The notes under the pieces are model-generated. The model had not been told where the DNA came from, did not search any database, and saw only the letters and a list, made by a program, of their open reading frames with translations. Source: Bryobacteraceae bacterium (lineage in GTDB: Bacteria; Acidobacteriota; Terriglobia; Bryobacterales; Bryobacteraceae). Taken from it: a DNA stretch of 15,587 bases. The stretch's first letter is position 1, and each line of letters begins with the position of its first letter. Positions 1-8,057 of this stretch are shown piece after piece. A program made the translations under genes and the position numbers. Where the stretch lies: assembly GCA_025929455.1 (NCBI GenBank), contig JAICMB010000017.1:1-15587 (forward strand). The letters are read 5' to 3'.

Positions 1-154
1 GCCGCCGGCGGACGTCGCGGCACGCGAGAAATCGAAAGGCAAGATGAGTAGCTCCGCTCTCTGAATGACAGCGCGCACGGCGGTTTCCCGCCGGTATTCC
101 CTATTCACTATCGCGCATTTCGCGCGGCGCGCGGAGTTTCCGCCCGCCGGCGGG

Positions 155-178
155 TACAATAATTATTTCTCAAAACAG
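155..178 (+). promoter_or_regulatory. AT-rich leader with possible -10 box upstream of the FG-GAP/UnbV gene
   Basis: The first 236 bases carry no gene I can support. A GC-rich stretch with a perfect 12-bp palindrome (CCCGCCGGCGGG, 143-154) is followed by an abrupt AT-rich run beginning TACAAT (155-160), which resembles a -10 box. No good -35 is visible about 17 bp upstream and there is no Shine-Dalgarno sequence before the downstream GTG. A smaller hairpin (CGGCGG-TTTC-CCGCCG, 78-93) could end an upstream transcript. The promoter role is inferred from composition only. Confidence 0.3.
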
Positions 179-236
179 AGGTAGTTCTGCGCGCGCCGGT
201 GCTTTCCACGATCGTCATTCCCCGCCCCTCTGGTGT

Positions 237-1985
237 GTGTCGAACCGCGACATACGGCGGCCGCTCGTGAACGCGACCCGGCGCGAGTTCGTCGCCTCCA
301 TCTGCCGCACCGCCGCGATATTCAGTCTCGATCAGCTTGTCGATGGCGCCGGGCTCGGTGTCAAATTTGTGAATGTCGCGCGCGAGGCCGGGTTGCGCGC
401 TAAGACCATCTTCGGTAGCGAAAAGAAGAACAAATACCTGCTCGAAACGACCGGCTGCGGCGTTGCGTTTTTCGACTACGACAACGACGGCTGGCTCGAT
501 ATTTTCCTGGTAAATGGAACGCGCTTCGAAACCAAATGGCCGGCCGGCGGAGCGCCTGTCTCGCGGCTCTACAAGAACAACCGCGACGGCACCTTTACCG
601 ACGTCACGATAAAGGCGGACGTTGCGCGCACCGGCTGGGGGCAAGGCTGCTGCACCGGCGATTACAACAACGACGGGCACGAGGACCTTTTCGTAACGTA
701 CTGGGGCGATTGCGCGCTCTACCGCAACAACGGCGACGGCACCTTCACCGACGTGGCCCCGAAAGCCGGGGTGACCACGCGCACCACCACGGGCCTGCAG
801 CGCTGGAATACCGGGTGCGCCTTTCTGGATTATGACCGCGACGGCCATCTGGACCTGTTTGTAGCCAACTACATAGACTTCGATCCGAAAACCGCTCCGC
901 TGCCTGAGTCCGGCCCGTGCCTCTATAAAGGACTGCTGGTCGCGTGCGGGCCGCCCGGTCTCAAAGGCGGCAAGAATATCCTGTTCCACAACAACGGCAA
1001 CGGTACGTTCACCGACGTGTCGCAGAAGTCCGGTATCCTGAAAAGCCCCGGCACGTACGGGCTTGGCGTTCTCGTGGCCGACTTCGACAACGATGGCTGG
1101 CCCGACATCTACGTAGCCAACGACTCCACTTCATCGGCGCTCTTCAAGAACAATCACGACGGCACCTTCACTGACGTCGCGATCGAAGCGGGAGTCGCCT
1201 ATAGTCCCGATGGGAAACCGCAGGCGGGAATGGGCGTGAGCGCGGCCGATTACAACCTGGACGGCAAACTCGATATTGTCAAGACTAACTTTGCCGGTGA
1301 CACCTCCAGCCTTTACCGCAACACCGGCGATATGACGTTCGAAGACCAGACCTTCCAGGCGGGACTTGGCCGCAACACGCGTTTCCTAGGATGGGGCATC
1401 GGGTTTCTCGATTTCGACAACGACGGCCTGGCGGACATCCTGGTGTGCAACGGCCATGTCTATCCCGAAGTCGGCGAAACCGACGCGGAGTCCGGTTACC
1501 GCGAGCGCAAGATCCTCTATCGCAACAACGGCAACGGCAAATTCACGGATGTGTCCATGGATGCCGGGTCCGGCATTCTCGAACAGGTGCCTGGCCGCGG
1601 CTGCGCGTTCGGCGACTTCGATAACGATGGCGACATCGACGTTGTCGTCAACTGTATCAATGACGTGCCGCAGTTACTGCGCTGCGATTCGTCCACCGGC
1701 AATCACTGGATCAAAGTGAAAACGGTCGGCGTGAAAAGCAACCGCAGCGGCATCGGCGCGCGCGTGTATTGCACCGCCAACGGCCGCCGCCAGATGGACG
1801 AGGTGCGCAGCGGCGGCAGCTACATTTCGCAAAACGACATGCGCGTCCATTTCGGCCTGGGCGCCGCCGCCACCGCCGATATCGAAGTGCACTGGCCCAG
1901 CGGCGCGGTTGACAAGTTAACCGGCGTCAAAGCCAACCAAATCCTGACCGTCCGCGAAGGCAGTTCCGCACCGCATTTCACGTAG
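237..1985 (+). CDS. Exported FG-GAP/VCBS repeat protein with C-terminal ASPIC/UnbV domain
   Basis: A 582-residue secreted beta-propeller-type protein. Near the N-terminus (about residues 14-19) is a twin-arginine-like TRREFV motif followed by a short hydrophobic stretch, suggesting Tat export. The body holds seven calcium-binding DxDxDG blades, among them DYDNDGWLD, DYNNDGHED, DYDRDGHLD, DFDNDGWPD and DFDNDGDID, alternating with LYxNNxDGTFTDV strands. The last 90 or so residues, with the conserved GIGARV and VHWPSG segments, match the ASPIC/UnbV domain. Start is GTG at 237; a second in-frame GTG at 267 gives a better-placed Tat signal, and neither has a clear ribosome site. Such proteins are expanded in Acidobacteria and Planctomycetes, and their substrates are unknown. 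It is monocistronic and convergent with the ZIP gene. Confidence 0.88.
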   Translation: MSNRDIRRPLVNATRREFVASICRTAAIFSLDQLVDGAGLGVKFVNVAREAGLRAKTIFGSEKKNKYLLETTGCGVAFFDYDNDGWLDIFLVNGTRFETKWPAGGAPVSRLYKNNRDGTFTDVTIKADVARTGWGQGCCTGDYNNDGHEDLFVTYWGDCALYRNNGDGTFTDVAPKAGVTTRTTTGLQRWNTGCAFLDYDRDGHLDLFVANYIDFDPKTAPLPESGPCLYKGLLVACGPPGLKGGKNILFHNNGNGTFTDVSQKSGILKSPGTYGLGVLVADFDNDGWPDIYVANDSTSSALFKNNHDGTFTDVAIEAGVAYSPDGKPQAGMGVSAADYNLDGKLDIVKTNFAGDTSSLYRNTGDMTFEDQTFQAGLGRNTRFLGWGIGFLDFDNDGLADILVCNGHVYPEVGETDAESGYRERKILYRNNGNGKFTDVSMDAGSGILEQVPGRGCAFGDFDNDGDIDVVVNCINDVPQLLRCDSSTGNHWIKVKTVGVKSNRSGIGARVYCTANGRRQMDEVRSGGSYISQNDMRVHFGLGAAATADIEVHWPSGAVDKLTGVKANQILTVREGSSAPHFT

Positions 1986-1995
1986 GTCCGTGGTG

Positions 1996-2025
1996 GGGCG
2001 GCCGGTCGGTGTTTGCCGGCTGCCC
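1996..2025. terminator. Hairpin between convergent genes, candidate bidirectional terminator
   Basis: Ten-base arms GGGCGGCCGG (1996-2005) and CCGGCTGCCC (2016-2025) pair with a single G-U wobble around a 10-base loop. It lies in the 53-bp gap between the stop of the FG-GAP gene (1985) and the stop of the ZIP gene (2039). There is no T-tract on either side, so intrinsic termination is plausible rather than certain. Confidence 0.4.
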
Positions 2026-2038
2026 GGCCCGCGCTCCC

Positions 2039-2728
2039 TCACCGCTCGTGCGCGTGCACACCCGCCGCCGGCGCCCGCACCGCGCGCCCACCCTCGATGG
2101 AGTGCCACCCCAAGTAGATAAACATCCCCGCCGCCACGGCCAGCAGCGCACCGGTCCAATGCGCGGAGTGCATCTCAAGTCCGATCGCCAGCGCGCCGCC
2201 CGCGAGCGTCATGCCCTCCGCTGCAATCGCCGCCAGCAGCGACCGGGAGTGCGATTCGAGCGACGCCCGCAAAATTGCCCCCAGCGCGAGCCCTTCCGGC
2301 ACTTTATGCAGCGCGATTCCGAGCAAAAATGCCGCGCGCACCGCTTCATTCGCGCCCTGCGACGATGCAAGAGCCCAGCCATCGAAGAAGCTGTGTATCG
2401 ACGTCGCCGCCAGCAGCGGAACCGCGAAGCCGTGCAAGGGAGTCGCGCAGCCCGCGTGATCGTGGCTGTGCGAACATGCCGGGCAGACCGGATACAGGAA
2501 CCGGTCGACAACCCACAGCAACGCCAGTCCGCCGGCCGCGCAGGCAACCGAAAGGATCCAGCCGTGCGCGACCGCCACTTCCGGCAGCACCCATACGGCG
2601 GAGATGAGAATGAGCAGAATGCCGCTCGCGCGCAGCAACGGGCTCGACAGCCGCGGCGCCTCTTCGAGACGTGTGCCGACTGCCGCCCCCGCGCACGCCA
2701 ACAGAAAAACAGCGGAAACCCAGCCCAA
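2039..2728 (-). CDS. ZIP-family divalent metal transporter
   Basis: An inner-membrane ZIP permease of about 229 residues, probably importing zinc or a related divalent ion. It has about eight hydrophobic segments. The signature metal-site helices are visible: HSFFDG (about 112-117), HKVPEGLALG (about 141-150) and AAEGM (about 169-173). The loop before them is a Cys/His cluster, CPACSHSHDHAGC (82-94), as expected for the variable metal-binding loop. The start is uncertain. I chose TTG at 2728, just after the stop of the upstream alcohol dehydrogenase. The alternative GTG at 2791 would overlap that gene by 55 bp and add an 18-residue hydrophilic leader unlike the family. It is the last gene of the usp1-adh-zip operon, so metal supply may serve the zinc enzyme encoded just before it (inference). 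Confidence 0.82.
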   Translation of the reverse strand: MGWVSAVFLLACAGAAVGTRLEEAPRLSSPLLRASGILLILISAVWVLPEVAVAHGWILSVACAAGGLALLWVVDRFLYPVCPACSHSHDHAGCATPLHGFAVPLLAATSIHSFFDGWALASSQGANEAVRAAFLLGIALHKVPEGLALGAILRASLESHSRSLLAAIAAEGMTLAGGALAIGLEMHSAHWTGALLAVAAGMFIYLGWHSIEGGRAVRAPAAGVHAHER

Positions 2729-2736
2729 ATAACACT

Positions 2737-3756
2737 CTAACCCGCCGTGGTCAGAACCACCCGGAAACGCGCCTTGCCGCGCAGCATGCACTCATACGCT
2801 TCGTTTACGCGATCGAGCGGAAATACCTCAGTCATGGGCCGCGCGCCGGTGAGAGCGCTGAACGCCAGCGTGTCCTGCGAATCGATGGACACCCCCGAAT
2901 ACCAGCCGCGCACGCCGCGCCGTCCGCCGATCAGCGGACCCGGTGAAACCTGAAACGGCCCGCCCGCGCCGATCACCATCAACGTCCCGTCGGGGCCGAG
3001 CGCCGGAACTGCTGCGCTCATGGCCGCCGCATCCGGTGCAGTTGCCAGGATGGCCTTCGCGCCGCCCATCTTGGTCAGCTCGGCGTTGGCGTCCTGCCTC
3101 TGATTGTCGATGTAGACATGCGCGCCCAACTGTCGCGCCAGTGATTCTTTGTCCTGCCCGCGCGCAATCGCGATGGTGCGGAAACCCATCTTCACGGCGA
3201 ACTGCACGGCAAGATGCCCGAGGCCGCCGATGCCGAGCACCGCGACAAGGTCGCCCGGCCGCGCGCCGCTATTGCGCAGCGCGTTGAACGTGGTCACGCC
3301 GGCGCACATCAACGGGGCCGCTGCGACGGAGGACAATTCGTCAGGGATTCGCGCGAGCGCGGAGGCCGTCGCGATCATAGCCGTCGCGTACCCGCCGTCG
3401 TACGTGATGCCGGTGATGCGCGTCTCATTCAGGCAGGCGAAAAAGTTTCCGCGCCGGCAGTTATCGCAGTAGCCGCAGTAGCCGCCGTTCCAGCCCACTC
3501 CGACCCGCTGCCCGGTGGACCAGCCGCGCACGCCGGCGCCCACGGCATCGATCACGCCGGCGACCTCGTGTCCCGGAACGCGCGGGTATTCGACACCGGG
3601 AAACCCGCCGTCTTTGGTGAAAATGTCGCTGTGGCAGATGCCGCACGCCTCGACTCTTATGCGGACGCTGCCGGGGCCCGGTTCGGGCAGTTCGCGCTCT
3701 ACGATTTCAAACGGACCTTGCGGCCGGGAGACCTGTACCGCGCGCATGGTGGCCAT
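2737..3756 (-). CDS. Zinc-dependent alcohol dehydrogenase (medium-chain family)
   Basis: A 339-residue cytosolic MDR-superfamily oxidoreductase that interconverts alcohols and aldehydes with NAD(P). The catalytic zinc ligands are C41 (in CGICHSD), H63-E64 (PGHE) and C151. The structural zinc lobe is complete: C94, C97, C100 and C108 in YCGYCDNC...FFAC. The Rossmann motif GIGGLG is at 175-180. Length is normal for the family. ATG at 3756 lies 19 bp after the usp1 stop; a second ATG at 3747 gives a protein three residues shorter, and neither has a strong ribosome site. Zinc alcohol dehydrogenases often accompany universal stress genes in hypoxia loci, where they may regenerate NAD; the physiological substrate cannot be read from sequence. 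Confidence 0.9.
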   Translation of the reverse strand: MATMRAVQVSRPQGPFEIVERELPEPGPGSVRIRVEACGICHSDIFTKDGGFPGVEYPRVPGHEVAGVIDAVGAGVRGWSTGQRVGVGWNGGYCGYCDNCRRGNFFACLNETRITGITYDGGYATAMIATASALARIPDELSSVAAAPLMCAGVTTFNALRNSGARPGDLVAVLGIGGLGHLAVQFAVKMGFRTIAIARGQDKESLARQLGAHVYIDNQRQDANAELTKMGGAKAILATAPDAAAMSAAVPALGPDGTLMVIGAGGPFQVSPGPLIGGRRGVRGWYSGVSIDSQDTLAFSALTGARPMTEVFPLDRVNEAYECMLRGKARFRVVLTTAG

Positions 3757-3775
3757 GCCCGCAGTGTGACACGAA

Positions 3776-4612
3776 TCAGAGCGACAACACCGGGCACGGC
3801 GCGTCGCGAATGATGGCGTACGCGTTGGTCCTGAGGCGGCCGAACGTTCGCTGCATTCGGCCGCGCCCGATGATCACCAGATCTGCGGCGCGCTCCTCCG
3901 CGGTTTGCCGCACGACGGCGGCGGGGGCACCGGTACCGGTCGTAACGGGCAGATTAGTTCCGAGATCGCGCTGTATGCGGTCGATCTCTTCACGCGCGGT
4001 CTGCTCGATCACCTTCGGCGGCGGACTGGCATGCACGAGACGGAGTTCCGCGCCTAGCGCACCCGACAGCTCCCGTGCGGCCGTCACAAGCCGTTTCGCT
4101 TCCTCGTCCGTATCGATCGCGCACAGGATCTTTTTATAATCCGTCCTGACCGCGACTTCGGTCTCTTCGACATGCGGGGCCGCCCAAACCGCGCAGGTCG
4201 CATCATGCAGGACTTTCGCCGTTACGGAGCCGATCAGGAAGCTGCGGAACTTGCCCGCTCCGCGCGTCGGCATCATGATCAGGTCGACGCCGGTCGCCTC
4301 GGCGAACTGAACGATGGCGATGGCGGCGTCGCCGCTCTCGACATGCGTGGCGACGCGCTCAGGCGCGAGCCCGTCCGGAAGCTGAAACGCCGAGACCAGC
4401 TCGCGCTGCGCATCGCGCTCCATCGCTTCGGTATCGAGCAGCATCGGATAGAACGGTTCGCCGCCGCCGTGGAACGGTTGGAAAACCGGCAGTGCATGGA
4501 GCAGTGTGACGCGCGCCTCGAAGCGTTGCGCCATGGCCTTGACGGCGGGCCAGATCGCGCGGCAGCTCCCTGAGAAGTCGACCGGAAACAGAATGTTGTG
4601 AAACGAATTCAT
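3776..4612 (-). CDS. Universal stress protein with two tandem UspA domains (usp1)
   Basis: A 278-residue soluble protein made of two UspA folds. Domain 1 (about 5-145) starts NILFPVDFS and carries a nucleotide-loop signature, PTRG (115-118), nine residues, then GS (128-129); the usual first glycine of G-2x-G-9x-G(S/T) is proline. Domain 2 (about 160-278) starts KKILCAIDT and ends in GRGRMQRTFGRLR, lacking the GS step, so it probably does not bind ATP in the standard way. ATG at 4612 is chosen because GAGGA (4620-4624) sits seven bases upstream and the protein then begins like its family; an upstream GTG at 4639 would extend it by nine residues. First gene of the usp1-adh-zip operon, divergent from its paralogue usp2. 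Confidence 0.9.
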   Translation of the reverse strand: MNSFHNILFPVDFSGSCRAIWPAVKAMAQRFEARVTLLHALPVFQPFHGGGEPFYPMLLDTEAMERDAQRELVSAFQLPDGLAPERVATHVESGDAAIAIVQFAEATGVDLIMMPTRGAGKFRSFLIGSVTAKVLHDATCAVWAAPHVEETEVAVRTDYKKILCAIDTDEEAKRLVTAARELSGALGAELRLVHASPPPKVIEQTAREEIDRIQRDLGTNLPVTTGTGAPAAVVRQTAEERAADLVIIGRGRMQRTFGRLRTNAYAIIRDAPCPVLSL

Positions 4613-4619
4613 AGCCGGA

Positions 4620-4624
4620 TCCTC
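4620..4624 (-). promoter_or_regulatory. Ribosome binding site of usp1
   Basis: Read on the minus strand this is GAGGA, seven bases before ATG 4612. It decides the start in favour of 4612 over the GTG at 4639. Confidence 0.7.
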
Positions 4625-4635
4625 ACTAATTGTGT

Positions 4636-4649
4636 GCACGTGCGCTGCC
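4636..4649 (-). promoter_or_regulatory. Sigma-54-like -24/-12 promoter for usp1-adh-zip
   Basis: On the minus strand the sequence reads GGCAGCGCACGTGC: the invariant GG (4649-4648), ten bases, then GC (4637-4636). Against TGGCACG-N4-TTGCW I count 8 of 12 specified positions, including GGCA and TGCA. A start about 11 bases downstream would fall near 4625, leaving a short leader containing the GAGGA ribosome site. GG-N10-GC alone is common in GC-rich DNA; support comes from the mirrored partner at 4757-4770 and the palindromes between them. Confidence 0.45.
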
Positions 4650-4680
4650 GCTGCACCGGACGTTTCTTGGCCGCGACAGG

Positions 4681-4726
4681 TGTGCGTTAACGCGCAAAGT
4701 GCGCCTGCACTGCGCGTTAACGCGCA
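4681..4726. promoter_or_regulatory. Tandem 16-bp palindromes, candidate shared activator (enhancer) site
   Basis: Two copies of a GTTAAC-centred palindrome: TGTGCGTTAACGCGCA (4681-4696) and the perfect TGCGCGTTAACGCGCA (4711-4726). Their centres are 30 bp apart, roughly three helical turns. Between them lies a third, weaker inverted repeat, AGTGC-GCCT-GCACT (4698-4711). The block sits midway between two divergent start codons, about 39-40 bp from the -24 element on each side. This layout suits a dimeric regulator binding cooperatively, such as a sigma-54 enhancer-binding protein; the protein itself is not identified. Confidence 0.65.
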
Positions 4727-4756
4727 GCGGAGCGCGTCAAATTCGGGCGATTTGTC

Positions 4757-4770
4757 GGCACGCCACGTGC
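4757..4770 (+). promoter_or_regulatory. Sigma-54-like -24/-12 promoter for usp2-xfp-ackA
   Basis: GGCACGCCACGTGC has GG (4757-4758), ten bases, then GC (4769-4770). It matches TGGCACG-N4-TTGCW at 9 of 12 specified positions, with a complete GGCACG and TGC. The predicted start near 4782 falls at the ribosome site, giving a very short leader. The downstream palindrome centre at 4718.5 would be near -63 and the upstream one near -93. Confidence 0.5.
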
Positions 4771-4780
4771 GTTACAAAGG

Positions 4781-4790
4781 GGGAGGAGAG
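4781..4790 (+). promoter_or_regulatory. Ribosome binding site of usp2
   Basis: GGGAGGAGAG precedes ATG 4794 by three to eight bases. It fixes the usp2 start at 4794 although the reading frame stays open upstream to 4632, across the palindromes. Confidence 0.75.
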
Positions 4791-4793
4791 CAG

Positions 4794-5636
4794 ATGTTCC
4801 CACCCGAAAGAATTCTGTTTCCGGTCGATTTCTCGAAGAGATGCGACGCGGTCGCTCCTATGGTGGAGACCTATGTTGGCCGTTTTCAAGCGGAGTTGGT
4901 CGTGCTGCATGCTGTTCCGCCGGTGGACTCCGCATACGGAGTGCCTCTGGTTGACGCCGTTACGCCGGCGAGAGCACGGATGTCGGGATATCTTACCCGC
5001 GAATTCGAGTACTTCGATGTTCAGCGCGTCGTCACGCAGGGCGATCCGGCCTTGACGATCATCGATTACGCGGAAAACAACGGCATGGACCTGATCATGA
5101 TGCCGACGCACGGCTATGGGCGGTTCCGCAGATTTGTGATTGGTTCCATCACGGCAAAGGTGTTACACGATGCGGCCTGCCCGGTCTGGACCAGCGTGCA
5201 CACGGAAGAAACGCCGCCGCTTGGGGGCATCCAGTTCCGCCACATCGTTGCGGCCATCGACTTCGGTCCGCAAACGCCCTGCGTGTTGAAGTGGGCCGCA
5301 AACTTTGCGGAAGAGACGGGCGCCGGGCTGACGCTGGTGCACGCGGTACCCACCGCGCAGGAGATTCCCGGGTTTTACTGTGAACAGTGCTTTAAGCAGG
5401 AGATGCTGCGCGAGGCTCGCGAGCGCGCGGTGCGCACGCTGAACGACGCCGGCATACACAACGGGCACATCAGCGTGGCGGCGGACGATGTGGTGCGCGC
5501 GATTTCCGAAACTGCGCGGCAGCTTCAGGCGGACCTGGTCGTGATCGGACGCGGACCCACCAGCGGACTGGGACGCTTGCGCACACAGGCGTATCAGATC
5601 ATCCGCCAATCGCCGTGCCCGGTCGTGAGTGTTTAA
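4794..5636 (+). CDS. Universal stress protein with two tandem UspA domains (usp2)
   Basis: A 280-residue paralogue of usp1. Domain 1 opens ERILFPVDFS and carries PTHG (104-107), nine residues, then GS (117-118), with proline again at the first glycine position. Domain 2 opens RHIVAAIDFG (from about 149) and ends GRGPTSGLGRLRTQAYQIIRQ, lacking the GS step. It also has a cysteine pair (about residues 195-198, CEQC) absent from usp1. Start ATG 4794 is set by a strong ribosome site; a longer reading from 4632 would translate the regulatory palindromes and is unlikely. First gene of the operon with xfp (39-bp gap) and ackA, matching the known association of universal stress proteins with anaerobic energy stress. 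Confidence 0.92.
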   Translation: MFPPERILFPVDFSKRCDAVAPMVETYVGRFQAELVVLHAVPPVDSAYGVPLVDAVTPARARMSGYLTREFEYFDVQRVVTQGDPALTIIDYAENNGMDLIMMPTHGYGRFRRFVIGSITAKVLHDAACPVWTSVHTEETPPLGGIQFRHIVAAIDFGPQTPCVLKWAANFAEETGAGLTLVHAVPTAQEIPGFYCEQCFKQEMLREARERAVRTLNDAGIHNGHISVAADDVVRAISETARQLQADLVVIGRGPTSGLGRLRTQAYQIIRQSPCPVVSV

Positions 5637-5675
5637 CGTCGTTAGCATTTAACGGCGCGGCGCGATCGCAGTACC

Positions 5676-8057
5676 ATGCGAGACGACGGCGGCTGCTGCA
5701 TGGAAAATTTTTCTGTTCTCGATGCGTACTGGCGGGCGGCGAATTACATATCCGTCGGGGAGATCTATCTTCTCAACAACCCTCTGCTCCGCGAGCCGCT
5801 GCGGCCTGCTGACATCAAGCCCCGCCTGCTGGGCCACTGGGGCACCACACCGGGACTGAATTTCATCTACGCGCACCTCAATCGCGTGATTCGCGAGCGC
5901 GACCTCGATATGATTTACATCGCCGGTCCGGGACACGGCGCCCCCGGCGTCGTCGCGAACACATATCTGGAAGGGACCTACTCGGAGCTGTATCCGAACA
6001 TCGGCCGGGATGAAGACGGACTGCGCCGCTTGTTCCGGCAGTTTTCGTTTCCGGGCGGCATTCCGAGCCACGCCGCGCCGGAGACGCCGGGATCGATTCA
6101 CGAAGGCGGCGAACTCGGCTACAGCATCGCGCACGCGTACGGCGCGGTGTTCGACAACCCCGATCTGATCGTCGCCTGCGTGGTGGGCGATGGGGAGGCG
6201 GAAACGGGCGCGCTGGCGGCGAGCTGGCATTCCAACAAGTTTCTGGACCCGGTCACCAGCGGCGCCGTGCTTCCGATCTTGCATCTCAACGGCTACAAGA
6301 TCGCGAATCCGACGCTGCTGGCGCGCATCCCGCACGCGGAGCTAGAAGAGCTGCTGCGTGGATATGGATACGTGCCGTATTTTGTCGAAGGCGACGACCC
6401 GCCCAAAATGCACGCGCTGATGGCGGAGACGCTGGATAAAGTGCTGAACGAGATCGCGGACCTTCAGGCGCGCGCGCGTTCCGGCGGCGGCCTCAACGGA
6501 TATGCGCACTGGCCCGTTATCGTGTTGCGCAGCCCCAAGGGATGGACGGGCCCGAAGGTGGTGGACGGAGTACAAATCGAGGGCACCTTCCATTCGCACC
6601 AGGTGCCGCTCGCGGGCGTTCGCGAGAACCCGCAGCATCTGCAGATTCTCGAACAATGGATGCGCAGCTATCGTCCCGAGGAACTGTTCGACGAGGCGGG
6701 CGCCGTCCGCCCGGAGCTAACGGCGTTTGCCCCGAAGGGTGATCGCCGCATGGGCGCGAATCCGCACGCCAACGGAGGGTTGCTGCTCCGCGATCTACGG
6801 CTGCCGGATTTCAGCGCCTATGCCGTCAATGTGCCTTCGCCGGGCGCGAACGAAGCGGAGGCCACACGCGTGGTGGGGACGTTTCTCCGTGACGTCATGC
6901 GATGTAACGACAAGTCGCGCAACTTCCGCATCGTGGGCCCGGATGAAACCGCTTCGAACCGGTTGGACGCGGTGTTCGAGGCTACCGCGCGGGCGTGGGA
7001 AGAGCCCATCATTCCGACTGACGACCATCTCGCGCCCGACGGCCGCGTTATGGAAATCCTGAGCGAGCACATCTGCGAAGGCTGGCTGGAGGGCTATCTG
7101 CTCACCGGCAGGCACGGGCTGTTCTCCTGCTACGAGGCGTTCATCCATATCGTCGATTCGATGTTCAACCAGCACGCGAAATGGTTGAAGGTGAGCCGCG
7201 GAATTCCGTGGCGGCGTCCGATCGCATCGCTCAACTACCTGCTCACCTCGCACGTCTGGCGTCAGGATCACAACGGCTTCAGCCATCAGGACCCGGGCTT
7301 CATCGATCACGTCGTGAACAAGAAGGCGGACGTCGTGCGCGTGTATCTGACGCCCGATGCCAACACGCTGCTGTCCGTAATGGACCATTGCCTGCGCAGC
7401 CGCAATTACGTGAACGTCATCGTAGCTGGTAAGCAACCCGCGCCGCAGTGGCTCGACATGGATGCCGCCATACGGCACTGCGCCGCGGGAGCGAGCATCT
7501 GGACCTGGGCAAGTAACGATGAGGGTGTGGAACCGGACGTCGTAATGGCGTGCTGCGGCGACGTGCCGACGATGGAGACGCTCGCCGCGGTCGACATCAT
7601 ACGCGAGCACCTGCCGGATTTACGCGTGCGCGTGGTCAACGTGGTGGACCTGATGACGCTGCAGCCCTCAAGCGAGCATCCGCACGGATTTTCCGATAAG
7701 GATTTCGACGGGCTGTTCACGACCAACAAGCCGGTGATCTTCAACTTTCACGGCTATCCGTGGCTGATCCACCGCCTCACCTATCGGCGCACGAATCACG
7801 ACAACTTCCACGTGCGGGGGTACAAAGAGGAAGGCACCACCACGACGCCGTTCGACATGACAGTGCTCAACCAGATCGATCGCTATCATCTCGTGATGGA
7901 CGTAATCGACCGCGTGCCGGGTCTCGTCAATCGCGCCGCACGTTTGAAGCAGGCGATGCGCGATAAACTCATCGATCACAAACGCTACATCACCGCGCAC
8001 GGCGAAGACATGCCCGAGATCCGCAACTGGCACTGGCAGGGACGCGTTCCGGAGTGA
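5676..8057 (+). CDS. xfp: Phosphoketolase (xylulose-5-phosphate / fructose-6-phosphate)
   Basis: A 793-residue thiamine-diphosphate enzyme that cleaves xylulose 5-phosphate (and often fructose 6-phosphate) with phosphate to acetyl phosphate plus an aldose phosphate. Family signatures are intact: [10 protein letters not shown] (54-63), GPGHGAPG (84-91), [10 protein letters not shown] (140-149) and the cofactor-binding GDGEAETG (171-178) with the downstream asparagine in [11 protein letters not shown]. Length is normal, about 780-825 residues. ATG 5676 is taken as the start; ATG 5700 is equally possible, since homology begins only around residue 14 and neither has a good ribosome site. It follows usp2 by 39 bp and overlaps ackA by 4 bp, making a two-step route from pentose or hexose phosphates to acetate and ATP. 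Substrate preference cannot be told from sequence. Confidence 0.96.
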   Translation: MRDDGGCCMENFSVLDAYWRAANYISVGEIYLLNNPLLREPLRPADIKPRLLGHWGTTPGLNFIYAHLNRVIRERDLDMIYIAGPGHGAPGVVANTYLEGTYSELYPNIGRDEDGLRRLFRQFSFPGGIPSHAAPETPGSIHEGGELGYSIAHAYGAVFDNPDLIVACVVGDGEAETGALAASWHSNKFLDPVTSGAVLPILHLNGYKIANPTLLARIPHAELEELLRGYGYVPYFVEGDDPPKMHALMAETLDKVLNEIADLQARARSGGGLNGYAHWPVIVLRSPKGWTGPKVVDGVQIEGTFHSHQVPLAGVRENPQHLQILEQWMRSYRPEELFDEAGAVRPELTAFAPKGDRRMGANPHANGGLLLRDLRLPDFSAYAVNVPSPGANEAEATRVVGTFLRDVMRCNDKSRNFRIVGPDETASNRLDAVFEATARAWEEPIIPTDDHLAPDGRVMEILSEHICEGWLEGYLLTGRHGLFSCYEAFIHIVDSMFNQHAKWLKVSRGIPWRRPIASLNYLLTSHVWRQDHNGFSHQDPGFIDHVVNKKADVVRVYLTPDANTLLSVMDHCLRSRNYVNVIVAGKQPAPQWLDMDAAIRHCAAGASIWTWASNDEGVEPDVVMACCGDVPTMETLAAVDIIREHLPDLRVRVVNVVDLMTLQPSSEHPHGFSDKDFDGLFTTNKPVIFNFHGYPWLIHRLTYRRTNHDNFHVRGYKEEGTTTTPFDMTVLNQIDRYHLVMDVIDRVPGLVNRAARLKQAMRDKLIDHKRYITAHGEDMPEIRNWHWQGRVPE

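Noticed and set aside
2..64. Open frame running in from the left edge and ending in TGA, possible C-terminus of an upstream gene, followed by a hairpin at 78-93
   Set aside because: Only about 20 residues with no recognisable motif; cannot be told from chance without the upstream sequence.
108..989. Long open frame on the minus strand antisense to the FG-GAP protein
   Set aside because: Mirrors the codon periodicity of the repeat protein (recurrent VVVV-type strings opposite DxDxDG codons); no domain and no ribosome site.
2009..2740. Plus-strand open frame of 243 codons over the ZIP gene
   Set aside because: Arg/Gln-rich shadow; the opposite strand has clear ZIP motifs and membrane helices.
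3765..3778. Near match to GTGA-N6-TCAC at the usp1/adh junction (minus strand CTGA-N6-TCAC)
   Set aside because: One half-site base is wrong, it includes the usp1 stop codon, and it lies inside an apparent operon.
5634..5655. TAACG-T-CGTTA inverted repeat and a further TTTAACG before xfp, resembling half of the GTTAACG palindrome
   Set aside because: Short, overlaps the usp2 stop, and lacks the flanking GCGC arms; could be chance.
6795..7610. Large antisense frames within xfp (and similar ones in ackA and the E1 gene)
   Set aside because: Typical GC-rich antisense shadows of well-conserved enzymes, without domains or ribosome sites.
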